A DNA stretch of 64,000 nt from Pyrenophora tritici-repentis (taxonomy: Eukaryota > Ascomycota > Dothideomycetes > Pleosporales > Pleosporaceae): assembly GCF_003171515.1 (NCBI RefSeq), contig NC_089390.1, forward strand, positions 3,410,001 to 3,474,000, in the 5' to 3' direction. Under the pieces are notes generated by a model that saw only the letters and a list, made by a program, of their open reading frames with translations, did no database searches and was not told the origin of the DNA. Shown in pieces: positions 24,835 to 36,706 of the stretch (its first letter is position 1; every line of letters begins with the position of its first letter). A program made the position numbers and the translations under genes.

Positions 24835-25250
24835 CTACTGCCTCAACCTCTCCAACTCCTTCAACACAACCATATTCGCATCCAAAAACCGATCCACACA
24901 CTGTCGCATACACGGCTCCTCGTACTTGTCCAACTTTCCAGCCTTGACAGTGCCCGCGGGTATACACTTGCGGAAACAGGTATCGGTGAGGGAATGTATC
25001 GCTTTGTTTCCTTTGTGTTAGCGTTTGCTGTGTTACTTTGAGAATTTGTTCGGCTGCTGATGAGTGGTGGTTGGATTACAATGGGGTGTGGGGTGGGAAT
25101 GGGGAAGTGGAAAAGGGAGGAGAGGAACTAACAAGATTGAATCCTAGCTTTTTGTTGCTCGTTCATGGCGAATTGTTGGAGTTCTTGCTTGTCGCGGTCC
25201 GAGAGCTTGGTTAGGTCAAGGTTGCCGAGGCCGCCGCCAAGGGAGTCCAT
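24835..25250 (-). CDS. tim8: Mitochondrial intermembrane-space chaperone Tim8
   Basis: Two exons (25250-25133 and 25001-24835) with a 131-nt intron give 94 aa, the right size for a small Tim. The twin CX3C motif is clear: Cys48/Cys52 (CFRKC) and Cys70/Cys74 (CMRQC), 17 residues apart. The splice restores the conserved IHSLTDTC. Small Tims form hexamers (Tim8 with Tim13) that escort hydrophobic precursors across the intermembrane space to TIM22; import and folding use the Mia40 disulfide relay. The start MDSLGGGLGNLDL is the first in-frame ATG. Confidence 0.93.
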
Positions 25251-25616
25251 GGTTGCGAGTTTGTTTGGGAGGGTTTAGGGGCAATGGAGGCTGGGTTGCG
25301 GGTATTGGGGTGGTGGATTAATGGGTACGTTAGGCAGTTGTTGTCGCGTTGGTTGTTGGTGGTTAGTGACTGTTTTTTTGGTTGACGTACTTGAGGGTCG
25401 GAGGTTTCTGCTATGCGGGACCGATAAGGCTGAGGGGAAGGGTTAGTCAGCATGGGTAGTTTGAGGACGTGGAGTTAAGATGGGTGAGAACTAATGCTTC
25501 ACGGAAAGTTTTCATCTGGGGGTTCTTTGCAACTTAGAATATGGTAAATACCACCTCTTTCCGCTCATTAAGTAGTCTCTCACGATCAAGTCCGAGTCGA
25601 TGAGTACCTTGAACGA
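25251..25616. other. Short intergenic region
   Basis: Upstream of tim8 and downstream of the next minus-strand gene. No further gene seen. Confidence 0.5.
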
Positions 25617-26816
25617 TCACAGCCTTGCTCGGACAACATGTTCCCTGATGATATGTTTTCCATCCACGCTTCTTCCCACAATCTTGGGTTCCTCATTCCG
25701 ATTCTGTATCTCAGGCTCGTTTCTTTCCTCCCTCTTTTCCGCCATCGCCGCCGGTCCCTCAACATAGAACAGAAAGTACGGCGAGCTTCCTTCCTTCTCG
25801 CTCTTGAACACCCTCACCTTGGAGATATACTTGTTGCCTCCAAGCTGTCTTTTATGCTGTAGAAGAAAGTAACCTGCCCATCGTCCAACAGGTGAGCCAA
25901 GCAGCGCTTTGCCCTCGTCCGTGTCCATGGCAAAGTCATTTCCTGCCCAACCGTCTGCTTCCTCTTTTGGGGGCGACAGTGTATCCAGAGCACGTTTGAC
26001 ATATTGGTTTGTCTCTTTGTTGATGATCATCATGAAAAACAGGTACTTGATATTGTCCAGTCCTCCATCTTGGTGTACGCGGTTCCAGAATGCCCAGGCG
26101 ATGTCAGAGACGCTTCGAATAGCAGGTAACTCTTCGACGAGGGGAGCACGTTTCCATAGTTGGCGTGCTGCTTTGGCGGCAGAGGATATTTGCATGACGT
26201 ATAAAGCTCCAGATTCTGCGTTGGCACCTATGCTGTGCTCTGCATTTGTCACTTTGTACTCTTTTCCACATACGTCGTATCGCTGATCAGTCTTTGCTGG
26301 CAATTGGCCACCGTCTCCCTTCTTGACTGCTGGGCCATCGAAGTGCTCGATCAGGAAACATTGATTGGGCCCGCCTTTGTTCTTGCTCTTAGTTCCGATC
26401 TTCAGCTCTCTGAATGCTTTCGCCAGCATGTGCCCATCACGACTGTCGAAGTTGCATTCTGGGTCTGCTTGTTTAGCCAGAGCGTCGTTATCATCGTTGT
26501 AACCCCATTCTCGTAGCTCGTCGATGAGATCGCCGTCAAAGGGCGATTCGGCCGTGGTTCCTAGACCATAGAGGGTGGCAGCTTCGGTATCGCTGGCTTT
26601 CATGCCCTGCAGTAACTTGGCACCACGCGCGACGGCGAGTGTCCATAAGTCGTTGTCGGCCACTAGTACGAGGCCATGCGACTCATCATCACTTACCAAG
26701 GCGGTCCTGGTGAGATTTGAGCTTGCAATGAGGTTGACAAGAGCGTCAAATGCGCATTCGGAAGTTGCGAGGAAAGCGAGCCCGGCCACAATCAAATACG
26801 TAATTGAAGGCGACAT
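25617..26816 (-). CDS. Putative secreted or lumenal protein of unknown function
   Basis: Single-exon reading frame. I start it at 26816 because that ATG opens a good signal peptide (MSPSITYLIVAGLAFLATSE), giving about 399 aa; the frame is open 26 codons further upstream. After the signal the protein is soluble and mixed in character with few cysteines (near DPECNFDSR, NQCFLIEHF, YDVCGKEY). It contains conserved-looking segments such as SVSDIAWAFWNRVHQD and SPVGRWAGYFLLQHK. The C-terminal ~50 residues are charged and probably disordered. I do not recognise a family. Confidence 0.65.
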   Translation of the reverse strand: MSPSITYLIVAGLAFLATSECAFDALVNLIASSNLTRTALVSDDESHGLVLVADNDLWTLAVARGAKLLQGMKASDTEAATLYGLGTTAESPFDGDLIDELREWGYNDDNDALAKQADPECNFDSRDGHMLAKAFRELKIGTKSKNKGGPNQCFLIEHFDGPAVKKGDGGQLPAKTDQRYDVCGKEYKVTNAEHSIGANAESGALYVMQISSAAKAARQLWKRAPLVEELPAIRSVSDIAWAFWNRVHQDGGLDNIKYLFFMMIINKETNQYVKRALDTLSPPKEEADGWAGNDFAMDTDEGKALLGSPVGRWAGYFLLQHKRQLGGNKYISKVRVFKSEKEGSSPYFLFYVEGPAAMAEKREERNEPEIQNRNEEPKIVGRSVDGKHIIREHVVRARL

Positions 26817-27201
26817 GGTATTGATTTGTGGGAACACGCTGCCTCCGCAGAGAATAGTTGGAGGCACGAGCAACTTGTGGAAGGGACGACTCAAACCCTG
26901 ACTGCCCAGGTGTAAACAGAGCTTCTGCTCTAGCGCAAGTCAAAGAACAACCCAAACATACCTTAGGCGAAGACTTAGTGTACTCGAGGAAACCACATTA
27001 CACCACTCCGCAAAAGACACATGGCTCAACGATTAAGTAGTGGATTAAGAAATGAACAATTTATGGTAAGAGCAGCCGACCAAATGCTACAAAAACGCCG
27101 TCCATGTTGTCTTGTGGATATCAAACTTCGTAAAGACTGACAAGATGCTACCATGCAAACACTTTTCCCAATTACACATGTACGGTGTACATGTCTCAAA
27201 T

Positions 27202-29306
27202 CTAAGTCCCAAGCATCTCTTTGGGCAGGCATGCAAAGGCGGTGCTGATGACAGCCATGATAGAGCTTACGATGATCAGGACATAGTTCATCAGCTTCTC
27301 TTGACCAGATATCTCTTTACCAAAGAGCTTCAAATGAAACATCAAGGGCAGGATAATGCAAATACTAAAACACGCGACGCTGCCGAGCAGCGTCATGATG
27401 CGATCAAACGAAGGGAAAACGATGGCGATGACAACGAAAATGATGATGGTGATGATGCGTAACGACACTTTCAGGATTCCCCGAGTGAGACCGGACATGC
27501 CGTCCATGGATGTTGACATGGCCAATGAGCGCGTGTCCAGGCCGAAGAGAACCTCCAGCGTGCTGACGATGGGCCTTGCGTTGAGCGGAATCTTGGTCAG
27601 GGGAATGATGGCGATGCAAATAGCAATAAATACGGAGATTCCCTTGGGGAAGCCGGCAGTCAAGAAGATGTTGCTGGTGACTTCTTCCCTGACGTTGTCG
27701 CCGAACATGAGGATACCGGCGCATGCCATGCCAACATCGATCAGATAGGTGAAGCCGTATGTGACGTTTACAGCCTTCCTGTACTTGTACGGGTGGCGCA
27801 TATCGCGATAGATATTTGGGAAGACTGAGTGGCCACCCCAAGGAGACATCAGAAGGCCGATGGAGAGTGGGATAGTCATCCAGTTCTCGGGGAACAGGTA
27901 CTGGGTTGTCGGCTGACGAATGGATCCAGGAGCATCAGGCTTGACAAGACCATCGATCCAAATAGCGGCGGTAACTGCTGTAGATTAGTAGATGAAGGAG
28001 ATGCGCACAAGATTTGACTTACTTCCAAAGCAAGACATGACACCCAAAATAGATGTGAATGACAAGAAACGGAGCGGTAGGAAGCTCAACGGTATCAGAA
28101 TCAAGCCACACACAATCTTCCACTGGAAAACGTCCCAACCTGGAATTAGGGCATCCATGCTGTCGGCAAAAAGAACTACAAGGGCAACACATGCTGCTAG
28201 CAATTCGAGAGAGAACAAGATGCTCACAGCTACTCGAGCCTTTGTTCCGTAGGAGACGTATGCGAGATCGGCGAATGTGATCAAAGAGCCGTCGACATCC
28301 AGGCACTTGGCGAGCAGTTTTGCAGTGTAGCCTGTGACAATGGCCGACCATAGAAGAAACACCATGCCAATCAACCAGCCAGAGTACTTGAAGGCCAGAG
28401 GTAGTGTGAGCAGTCCCACACCCACCAGGACGTTGACTGAGTTGAAGATGGTTTGCGGAAGGGTCGACTGGCCGACAACGACGTTGATGATATGCCCATC
28501 TTCCTCGACTTGCTTTACAAGAAGCGGTTCGCGCTCCTGTTCTGGCTCTGCAACGCCCTTGAGCTGCTGCTCTGTGAAGAGTCGGCCGGCATGGCGCATT
28601 GAAGATTCGTTGACGCGCGAAGCCAGACTGCCGTACTGAGTGCCGTAGCTGGCTCCAAATGGCGACGAGAGCGACGGCTCAATCTGGAATATGCTCGACC
28701 CCCTCTCTCTCAAGCGGTTTTCGACAGCACCTGGCAGCAGCGGCATACGCTCGGTTGCGCCCTGCTCCTCATCGGCGACTGCATTGTCGGATGCGCGCCT
28801 TCCCTCGTTCTGCAGCGCATTCCGCAGGGCCGACCGCTGGTCTGCAATGGGCGTTGGGATGCTGCGCGAGAAGTCTGATTCCCCGGCATCGTTGTCGTTG
28901 TTGTCATCGTCGCCGTCCTGCTCGACGCGGAACGAGGGCCGCACCGGCGTGATCTCGAAGAAGCCTGCCGCGCGCTGCCATGATCGTGCAAAGTTGTTGA
29001 TACTGTTAACGCCGCCCGCGTCACCCAACGCGCCAAACTGCTGTCCTATGGAAGACCTGGGGGCGTGGTTAGCGTCTGATGCTGCATCTCATGTGAAGTC
29101 AGTCTGCATGCGCACCTGCGTCTCCGTAACTCTCCAACGGTGCCTGACCATCGCCCCGTGCCTGCATTGCTCGCGCCGCTAGGTCGTCTCTCCAGCTCAT
29201 CCCACTGTACATGGCTCTCCGTGTCCGAGTCGACTGATGTTCGGCTCACGCCCTCGTACGCGTCCCATGTCGATGGCTGCTTCCCTCTGATGTCCATGTT
29301 GAGCAC
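27202..29306 (-). CDS. Vacuolar amino-acid transporter, AAAP family (Avt1-like)
   Basis: Three exons (29306-29116, 29056-28023, 27977 or 27974 to 27202) give about 666 aa. A cytosolic N-terminal region of roughly 240 residues, rich in Ser and acidic residues, precedes about ten transmembrane helices starting at STLPQTIFNSVNVLVGVGLL, the hallmark of the AAAP/Avt family. Further conserved pieces are SIGLLMSPWGGHSVFPN and LTKIPLNARPIVSTLE. The long N terminus and the QTIFNSVNVL segment match Avt1, which exchanges neutral amino acids with protons at the vacuole. The final intron ends in CAGCAG, so two acceptors three bases apart are possible. The last exon is well conserved. Confidence 0.88.
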
Positions 29307-29972
29307 TGGCAGTCACGACAAAAGGAAAGTGTGACGTAGAAAAAATGCAGGTGTCGCGTGAGAAGAAGACTATAATATAAATCTCGTTTCTATCAACCCT
29401 GCAGGGAGGCGGGAAGCTACTGAGGCGGATTCCTGGTTATCGTCGGGTTGAGATTGCGGCGTTCCAAGGTTGTGGATGCCGTGATAGCGCTATCCATGAC
29501 CGTTTGGATTATATAAAGAGACGCCGAGCAATGCTTCAACCATGGAAAGACGCAGAAAGTCATGACGGCTATCGCAAGGGAAAGCATGAGCCCCGCTGCC
29601 AGCCCCGGGAGCTATGGGAGACTGCAGGAGCTTCATACCCGTCGCCTTCTTAGTGGTCCTTCTAGCGAGCGCCGTCATCTTGCCTCTGGGCCATGGCTGA
29701 CATAGTGCTGAGTTGCGGACACAGTCACCGACAAATCTTTTCGCATAAGTCCGTCTGGCTGATCCTCCTTTTTTTTGCGCAATCGTGGTAGTGGACTGCC
29801 CTGAGTGAGAAGCCCTGGTGCAACGTCGCCGCATAGCACACTCCCCGCCCAACACCCGCCGCCAGTCGGCTCACTACCGGTACCGTCGCTTGCCCCTCGC
29901 TGGACAAGAACAAGAAAATCTCTCGACCCCACCGACACCCAACCCGCACATTCGCACACCACCACCGCGGCC
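29307..29972. other. Divergent promoter region, transporter / eRF1
   Basis: About 670 bp between the start codons of the amino-acid transporter and SUP45. A pyrimidine- and CA-rich leader precedes the eRF1 ATG. No gene seen. Confidence 0.5.
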
Positions 29973-31466
29973 ATGTCGTCCGGGAAGAACGAGCAGCCCA
30001 ACGAGGCCGAGAAGAACATTGAGATCTGGAAGGTCAAGAAGCTGATCAAGCGTCTTGAAGCCGCCCGCGGCAATGGAACCTCCATGATTTCACTCATTAT
30101 TCGTATGTCATGTTTGCGCGCCCAAATAGGAAGGCGCCGTCAACTGACCATGCACAGCGCCCAAGGATCAGGTTTCGCGCGCTGCGAAGATGTTGGCTGA
30201 AGAATTCGTACGTCGACACGCTTTGCGCCTCTACGGCTGCAAATGCAGGAGGAGCCCCCTCAGCTAACGGCCACGTTCTAGGGTACTGCCTCCAACATCA
30301 AGTCCCGTGTCAACCGTCTCTCCGTCCTCTCGGCTATTACCTCGACCCAACAGCGTCTGAAGCTGTACTCCAAGGTCCCTCCTAATGGCCTCGTTGTCTA
30401 CTGTGGTGAAATCATCACCGCAGAGGGCAAGGAGCGCAAGATTAATATCGACTTTGAGCCTTTCAAGCCCATCAACACGTCTCTGTACCTCTGTGACAAC
30501 AAGTTCCATACTGAGGCCCTGAGCGAGCTGCTCGAGTCGGACCAGAAGTTTGGCTTCATCATCATGGACGGAAACGGTGCGCTCTTTGGCACGCTGTCTG
30601 GAAATACCCGTGAGATTGTCCACAAGTAAGCGCGGCACACGATACCTGGCATACCTCATACTAACGACAGCAGATTCTCGGTCGATCTACCCAAGAAGCA
30701 CGGCCGTGGTGGTCAGTCCGCTCTGCGTTTCGCCCGTTTGCGAGAGGAAAAGCGTCACAACTACGTCCGCAAGGTCGCCGAACTGGCAGTCCAGAACTTC
30801 ATCACCGCCGACAAGGTCAACGTGGCCGGTATCATTCTCGCTGGTTCTGCCGACTTCAAGAACGACCTCAACCAATCCGACTTGTTCGACAACCGTCTGC
30901 AGTCCAAGGTCATCAAGGTGGTGGATGTATCATATGGAGGCGAGAACGGCTTCAATCAGGCTATTGAACTGGCTGGTGAAACCCTCAGCAACGTCAAGTT
31001 CATCCAGGAGAAGAAACTCATCAACGAGTACTTTGACCACATCTCCAAAGACTCTGGCAAGGTCTGCTACGGTATTGATGATACCCTGAAGGCACTTGAG
31101 GCCGGTGCTGCCGAGACTTTGATCGTCTTTGAGAACTTGGAAATCACTCGATGGGTCCTCAAGGCCTCCACCGGCGATGAGATCATCCTCCACACCACCA
31201 AGCAGCAGGAGGAAGACCGAAGCATCTTCATGGACAAGGAGACTGGTCAGGAGATGGAAGTCATTGACCAGGGCTCCATGCTCGAGTGGCTCGCCGAGAA
31301 GTATCGCGATTTTGGTGCCAACCTTGAATTCGTCTCGGATCGCTCCTCTGAGGGTAACCAGTTCGTCAAGGGATTTGGTGGTATCGGTGCCATTCTCCGC
31401 TACGCGCTCAACTTTGAGCAGCTTCAAGAGTTCGACGATGACGAAGACGAGTTCTACGATGATTGA
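29973..31466 (+). CDS. SUP45: Eukaryotic peptide chain release factor 1 (eRF1)
   Basis: Four exons (29973-30102, 30158-30207, 30282-30625, 30674-31466) give 438 aa, matching the family length. Domain 1 carries TASNIKS (about 62-68) and YLCDNKF (129-135), which read all three stop codons. Domain 2 has GGQ (187-189), which triggers peptidyl-tRNA hydrolysis. Domain 3, which binds eRF3, ends in an acidic tail ([12 protein letters not shown]). All decoding motifs are standard. The last intron ends in CAGCAG: the downstream acceptor gives the conserved [12 protein letters not shown], the upstream one would change Lys to Asn-Arg. Confidence 0.98.
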
Positions 31467-32241
31467 CGGTTGTGCGTCCTCGCTGACTGCGAGGTAGCGT
31501 CCCCACTCGTGTCGAGTGAAGGAACGTCCGCTACCCGCGCGAAAAGTCAAAATGACGTGTCCGGAATCAAGGCCGGAGTAGTCGAAGCAACGACGCTTCG
31601 CCTCTCCAGATTGTAAGCTGGGAGTGCTCACGGAGGGTTTGCAATGTATGTGTGCAGATACTTGTAGCCGAAGCTCTCCTAATCAACGCTAGGTTGACGA
31701 ACACCCATTCTTACCACGACCCGCTCTCGCTTGCATGGAGAGGCAGCAGCCCTACCGAAGGCGAAACCTCTTCAATCCTGATCTAGAAAGCTCTATCTTA
31801 GCTCTGCGATCATCCAGAAGCAATGGGGTTATTAAGGATGGCTACTGTATTGGTCAGCTGTGAATTTCTCCGAAGTAGTCCTAGGTGGAGGGACAAAGGC
31901 AGATTGTTTGTTCAAATACGCTTCAGCTAGCCGCTCACTCAAGTCCAGCTGAATCAACTTTGCTTTCAAAATCCACTTTTGTGTGATGCTGTATATCCAC
32001 TGCCCCCGTCTTTGACTGTAAGGGAATTAATCAACTTGGAAGAGAGCGCAAGGTTATAAATTTATTTATACTACATATACAAGTGCGTTCTGCTTTTTCG
32101 TCCATACATGTAGGGCGCAAATCGGTGACCGATACCGGGTTCCGACGTCATTCCGAGAATCTACTAAGCTGATGTGCTGCATCCATACATAATCTACTTG
32201 CGAGTACGTGTCCCATCTGTAAAAACACCACCCAGACAGTT
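31467..32241. other. Intergenic between eRF1 and PHA2
   Basis: About 775 bp, 3' flank of eRF1 and promoter of PHA2. Nothing further recognised. Confidence 0.5.
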
Positions 32242-33489
32242 ATGGCGGAGGAAGAGAAGCCAGTTGTTGCCTTTTTAGGGCCAGAGGGTAGTTATACACA
32301 TCAAGTGAGTTTGTCTTTATCATGACGATAAATCTTTCCCTTCCCGATTCCTCAATAGTACGTCGTGCGAGTCACGGGACTTATATCCTACATCGCACCC
32401 CGCACCTAACACCAGTTCTTCTGTGATTTTCATTATCCTTTCTATAAACTCCCAACCCCCTCCCAACACTAAACAACCCACCAGGCCGCCCTCACTGCCT
32501 TCCCCGCCTCGTCTAGTCCCGTAACCCTCCAGCCCGTCACCCAAATCGAAGACGTCTTCTCCGCTGTGCAGCTCAAGACCGCTCACCGTGGCGTCATTCC
32601 GTTTGAAAATAGCTCAAATGGCAGCGTAGTCTTTACCCTCGACCTCTTTGCCGACGTAGCAGGCAAATACCCCGACGTACTAGTTTGTGGGGAGGCATAT
32701 GTAGCTGTACGACATTGTCTGTTAGGGAATTCGAAATCCCTCAAAAACAAGACTGCGAGAGATGGAAGCCCCGAAAATAAAAAAGAACAAGACTTGACAC
32801 ACATCAAAACCGTCTACTCCCATCCCCAAGCCTGGGGCCAGTGCAAGTCCTTCCTCTCCACCCACCTCACCCACGCCGACAAACAAGACGTAAGCTCCAC
32901 ATCGCGCGCCGCCGAACTCGCCAGCCAGGACCCCTCCGGTACCTCAGCTGCCCTCTCCAGTATCATGGCCGCCGACCTCTTCCACCTCGACGTGCTAGCC
33001 GAAGGCATAAACGACAAATTAGGAAATACAACTCGCTTCCTCATCATCCGTAATAAAACTACACCACCATCCCCTCCTTGCTCATCGTCTCTCACCTCAG
33101 CCCACGGCCGCAAATCCGACATCCGCGACGACGCCATTGCCCACGCAGAACCAACAGATGTGCTCGAAAAGGCAAAATGGAAATCCCTCGTTACTTTTAC
33201 CGTCGAGCATTCTAATCCCGGCGCGCTGGCGAGCTGTCTGATGGCGTTTTCGCAATATGGGATTAATCTGACGGCGATTAATACGAGACCGAGTGGGGTG
33301 AGGAATTGGAATTATGTGTTTTTTGTAGAGTTTAGAGGGAGGAAGGGAGATGAGGATGAGGGCGGGCATGAGGAGAGGGCGGTTAATAAGGCGTTGGTGG
33401 GGTTGGAAAAGGTTTGTAGGGGGTATCGATGGCTGGGCAGTTGGGAGAATAGGCTGGAGGGTGAGGGTGAGGAGGAGGAGCGTGTGTGA
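32242..33489 (+). CDS. PHA2: Prephenate dehydratase
   Basis: Two exons (32242-32304, 32485-33489) with a 180-nt intron give about 355 aa. The start reads VVAFLGPEGSYTHQ, the family N terminus. The catalytic PDT domain continues with GVIPFENSSNG and ends in NTTRFLII; the TRF motif is needed for activity. A C-terminal ACT domain (about 275-330; SNPGALASCLMAFSQYGINL) should bind phenylalanine for feedback inhibition. The enzyme converts prephenate to phenylpyruvate in phenylalanine synthesis. It is convergent with SES1, with 316 bp between the stop codons. Confidence 0.95.
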
Positions 33490-33805
33490 GGAGTGGTGGG
33501 ACGCGTACGAAGGGATCATGGGGTAGATGTCATGTACATGTTACTAGTTGATGGGCAGGATATTGCTTGGCTTATAGCCTATATTGATGGTATTCAGTCC
33601 AGGCTATCTACTTTTCACTGCGTTGAGTAACATATATGTCTCTTCTAGGCTACAGATTATGATACAAGCATATCTCCATAACCTAGTCACCATCTCCAGA
33701 CGAACTCGATGAGAACTCCAACTCGCTGCTACCCAAACGTGTCATCCCTTCTCTTTTCATGAATGTTTGCAGCTTCGTACAACCTTCACCAGCCACAACA
33801 CAGAT
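33490..33805. other. Intergenic between convergent PHA2 and SES1
   Basis: 316 bp of shared 3' flank. Nothing further recognised. Confidence 0.5.
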
Positions 33806-35582
33806 CTACTTTGTCCGGTCGGGGAGGGGCTTGTCATCCTTGGGAGCTTTCCACTCCTTGACGAAAGGAAGGAACTCGGGTTGACCAGGGATGTACTTGC
33901 GCAGGACTTCAGGAACGGTGAAACCTTCAGGTGTCTGGTAGTTTTCAAGGATGCAGCAGAGAGTTCGCTCAGTGGCGCAGAGAGTTCCGTTGAGGGCGTG
34001 GACGTACTCCTTACGTGTAGCGTTGAGCTTCTTAATACCATGTCTGATTTCCAGCTCGCGTGTCTGGTAGTCCGTGCAGTTGGAGATGGATACGAGCTCC
34101 TTGTACTCTCCTCCACCTGTGACAGGGAACCATGCCTCTAGATCGCGCTTCATCGAGGCAGCGTTGTTCAATGCTCCCGAAACAATGGCAACGACCTGGT
34201 AAGGCAGCCCGAGACTCTGGTAAAACTCTTCTGAGTTGGCAAGCATCTCGTCAAAAGCCTCCCATGACTTCTCAGGGTGTGTGAGGAGGAATTGCTCCAC
34301 CTTTTCGAACTGGTGTATACGGAAGATACCCCACGCGTCCTTGCCGTGCGAACCAGCTTCTTTCCGGAAATTGGTCGAGTAACCAGCGTACTTGATCGGT
34401 AACTGATCGCTGTGCAGCCACTCCTCCGAATGGAGAGCCGATATGGGTTGCTCTGACGTAGCAATGAGGTACTTGTCGGTCTCAGGCTTGTCCTTGCTCT
34501 CAGTAACCTTGTATAGTTCCTCATCAAAGTCCGACAGTTGCGCAGTCTTGGCCATTTGATCTCGGAGCATGAAGAAGGGAGGCTGGTTAGGGGTAAAACC
34601 TTTGCTGAACTGTGAAGGTTAGTGCCTGTTCACACAGGCAGAACGTGAAGACGTACCAAAAACTCCAATCCGTAGTTGATAAGTGCCTGGTTGAGGAAGA
34701 CACCATATCCAGTCAGACAGTATCCACGATGCCCTACAATCTTTGTGCCTCGCTCCGGGTCGTAACCGTTTAGTCGAGCCAACACACCATGATGTGGTAT
34801 GCCGTCTGCCTTGAACTCGGCTTTCCGTCCCTCCGGTGCCCATGTTTTCTGAACCGCGTTGTTATCCTCGTTGTCGCTCACTGGGACGTCCTTGTACACG
34901 TAGTTGCCGACGCTCTTTGCCTTTGCGTGCAGTTTGGCCAGTTTCTCGGCGGCTTCGGCGTCCTTTTCCTTCTTCTCCGCCTCGAGTCTCTTCTTCTCCT
35001 CAAGCAGCTCGGTTGCATCTTCCTTGTTCTTCTTCTCTGAAAGGTGCAGAATGTTAGTTTGTGTCTCAAATGTATTCTGTCCATTGGTTCTACTAACTTT
35101 GACCGATCGATTTTTGGACAGTGTTTATCTTGGAGCCGTACTGTGTTGCATCGTATTGTGTGCGACGGTGGTCTATACATGGTGTAAGTCAAAATCGCTA
35201 TGTATGCCAACTTCCAGTTCTTCTTGCCTTCGAAGTCGGCAATGATCTCGTCAACAATCTCTACGGGCGCGCATCGCTTTTTTTGTGACTCGCGAATTTT
35301 CTGTGCGTAGAGTCAGCGCCTGAATGTGGTCGCACAAGAAGAGCCAAAACTGACCTCTGGGTGACCGCCGCGCTCCTTGATGAAATCGTTTCTGTTGAAA
35401 GATCCGTCAGTCTACGCTCAACATATACTCCCAACTCTGAGGTGTCTGGACTGTCTGTAGCGAGTCTCATAACTCGCTACACTATTTGTTCCCAAGCGCG
35501 CAGCCCCTCCATCCTCCTCTTTGAGTGCACGCGGATACAAGCACACTCTGTAGAAATCTGAATGAACGTACATGTCGAGCAT
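33806..35582 (-). CDS. SES1: Cytosolic seryl-tRNA synthetase
   Basis: Six exons (35582-35572, 35391-35355, 35300-35228, 35172-35098, 35036-34657, 34609-33806) splice to 459 aa, the size of yeast Ses1. The first exon is 11 nt; joining restores [16 protein letters not shown]. The tRNA-binding coiled coil is Lys/Glu/Ala-rich (about 65-105). Class II core motifs are visible: motif 2 in [20 protein letters not shown] and motif 3 in [15 protein letters not shown]. The C-terminal extension and KDAWG form mark the eukaryotic cytosolic enzyme. The third intron (35227-35173) must begin with GC: the donor GAAG/GCAAGA joined to TATAG/ACC gives the conserved [15 protein letters not shown], and no GT donor there keeps the phase. 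Confidence 0.96.
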
Positions 35583-36706
35583 TTTGTCAGAGTCCCTCCA
35601 AACCTTAGGTGTGAGGAATTGGTCGCGTCAAGTGTCTTTACTAGAACGCGGTGCTCAAGTGTTACTCACAAACCGTCTCGCCCCGCGCACTCAAAGTCCG
35701 ACAGGGATTAGACTGAGTGACCCGCACTAGTCCAAATCAGTCCAAATCGGGATCGCGGCAATCTCATCCAACACACTGCAATCCACATGCTTCAAAGTCT
35801 ACCCAATGCGGTATGTGCTTCAAAGCCTCCCAGTCCATCTAGACTGTAATCGACACCCTTCAGTGCCTACCCAATCTAGATGTACGATGCTGCTCAAGAT
35901 GACGTAGGCTGTGTCATCAGCGCAATGTAAAACCAAAACACCAACACCAAACCATGTCAAAACCTCAAAGCGGAAACAGCACTCGGCAGATGAAGTCGGG
36001 CGGAGGCGTGAAAAAAGTCCCAAAGCTTCAAACTACCAAATCGAGTATCTGTCGAAAGCGGTGGCTTTTCCGTCAAAGCTTCAGAGCTGCCTAAACGAGG
36101 CCCTCGTCGGGTAAGGATGTCTGTGTGTTCGGTGGTCGGTGCGTGTGCGTGTGCCATCACTCGTAAGGCCAGTAACATGGAGCTAAAAGACTCCCACTTG
36201 TCGACAAGCGCAAGGTCGGACGTCAGTCTAGTCGACCAAATACAGCCACGTGCACCTTGTCTTCAGTTTCGATAACATATACCATCTATTGTTGAAATGA
36301 GTCATTCGCAGTACCTACAGCTGTGAAGCATCGCGTTACGAAATAAGTGACATGGGGTACCAAATACAACGCCATTACACCCCCGCTCATACCCTTACAC
36401 CCTTACGCCATTACGCACTATGCCTCCCATGAGGAATCCAGAGCGTAGCATCAGAAATGTCATGATCGCCGAATCAACCGTCTATGTCTTCTAGACCAAA
36501 GGAAAACATGTACAACCCGCCTTGGTGCTGTACCTCTTACTGTGTCTTGCTCTTAAATGCTTCCTTCTAGTGCTCAACAGAACGTCGCCACTAGTGTTTC
36601 CTGTCGTCGCGCTTGCGCTGCTTGTCCTTGCGCTTCTTGTCGAGTTCCTCGTACTTGTCTACGCCGACACCTTTGTAGACGCACTCGTGTCAGTCAAGAG
36701 TTGCAG
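35583..36706. other. Intergenic, SES1 5' side and rhb1 3' side
   Basis: About 1.1 kb. Contains a diffuse imperfect duplication around 35790-35880 in which CTTCAAAG/CTTCAGTG and CTACCCAAT recur. No gene recognised. Confidence 0.45.

Noticed and set aside
30930..31631. 233-codon minus-strand open frame over the eRF1 last exon.
   Set aside because: Antisense shadow of a highly conserved coding exon.
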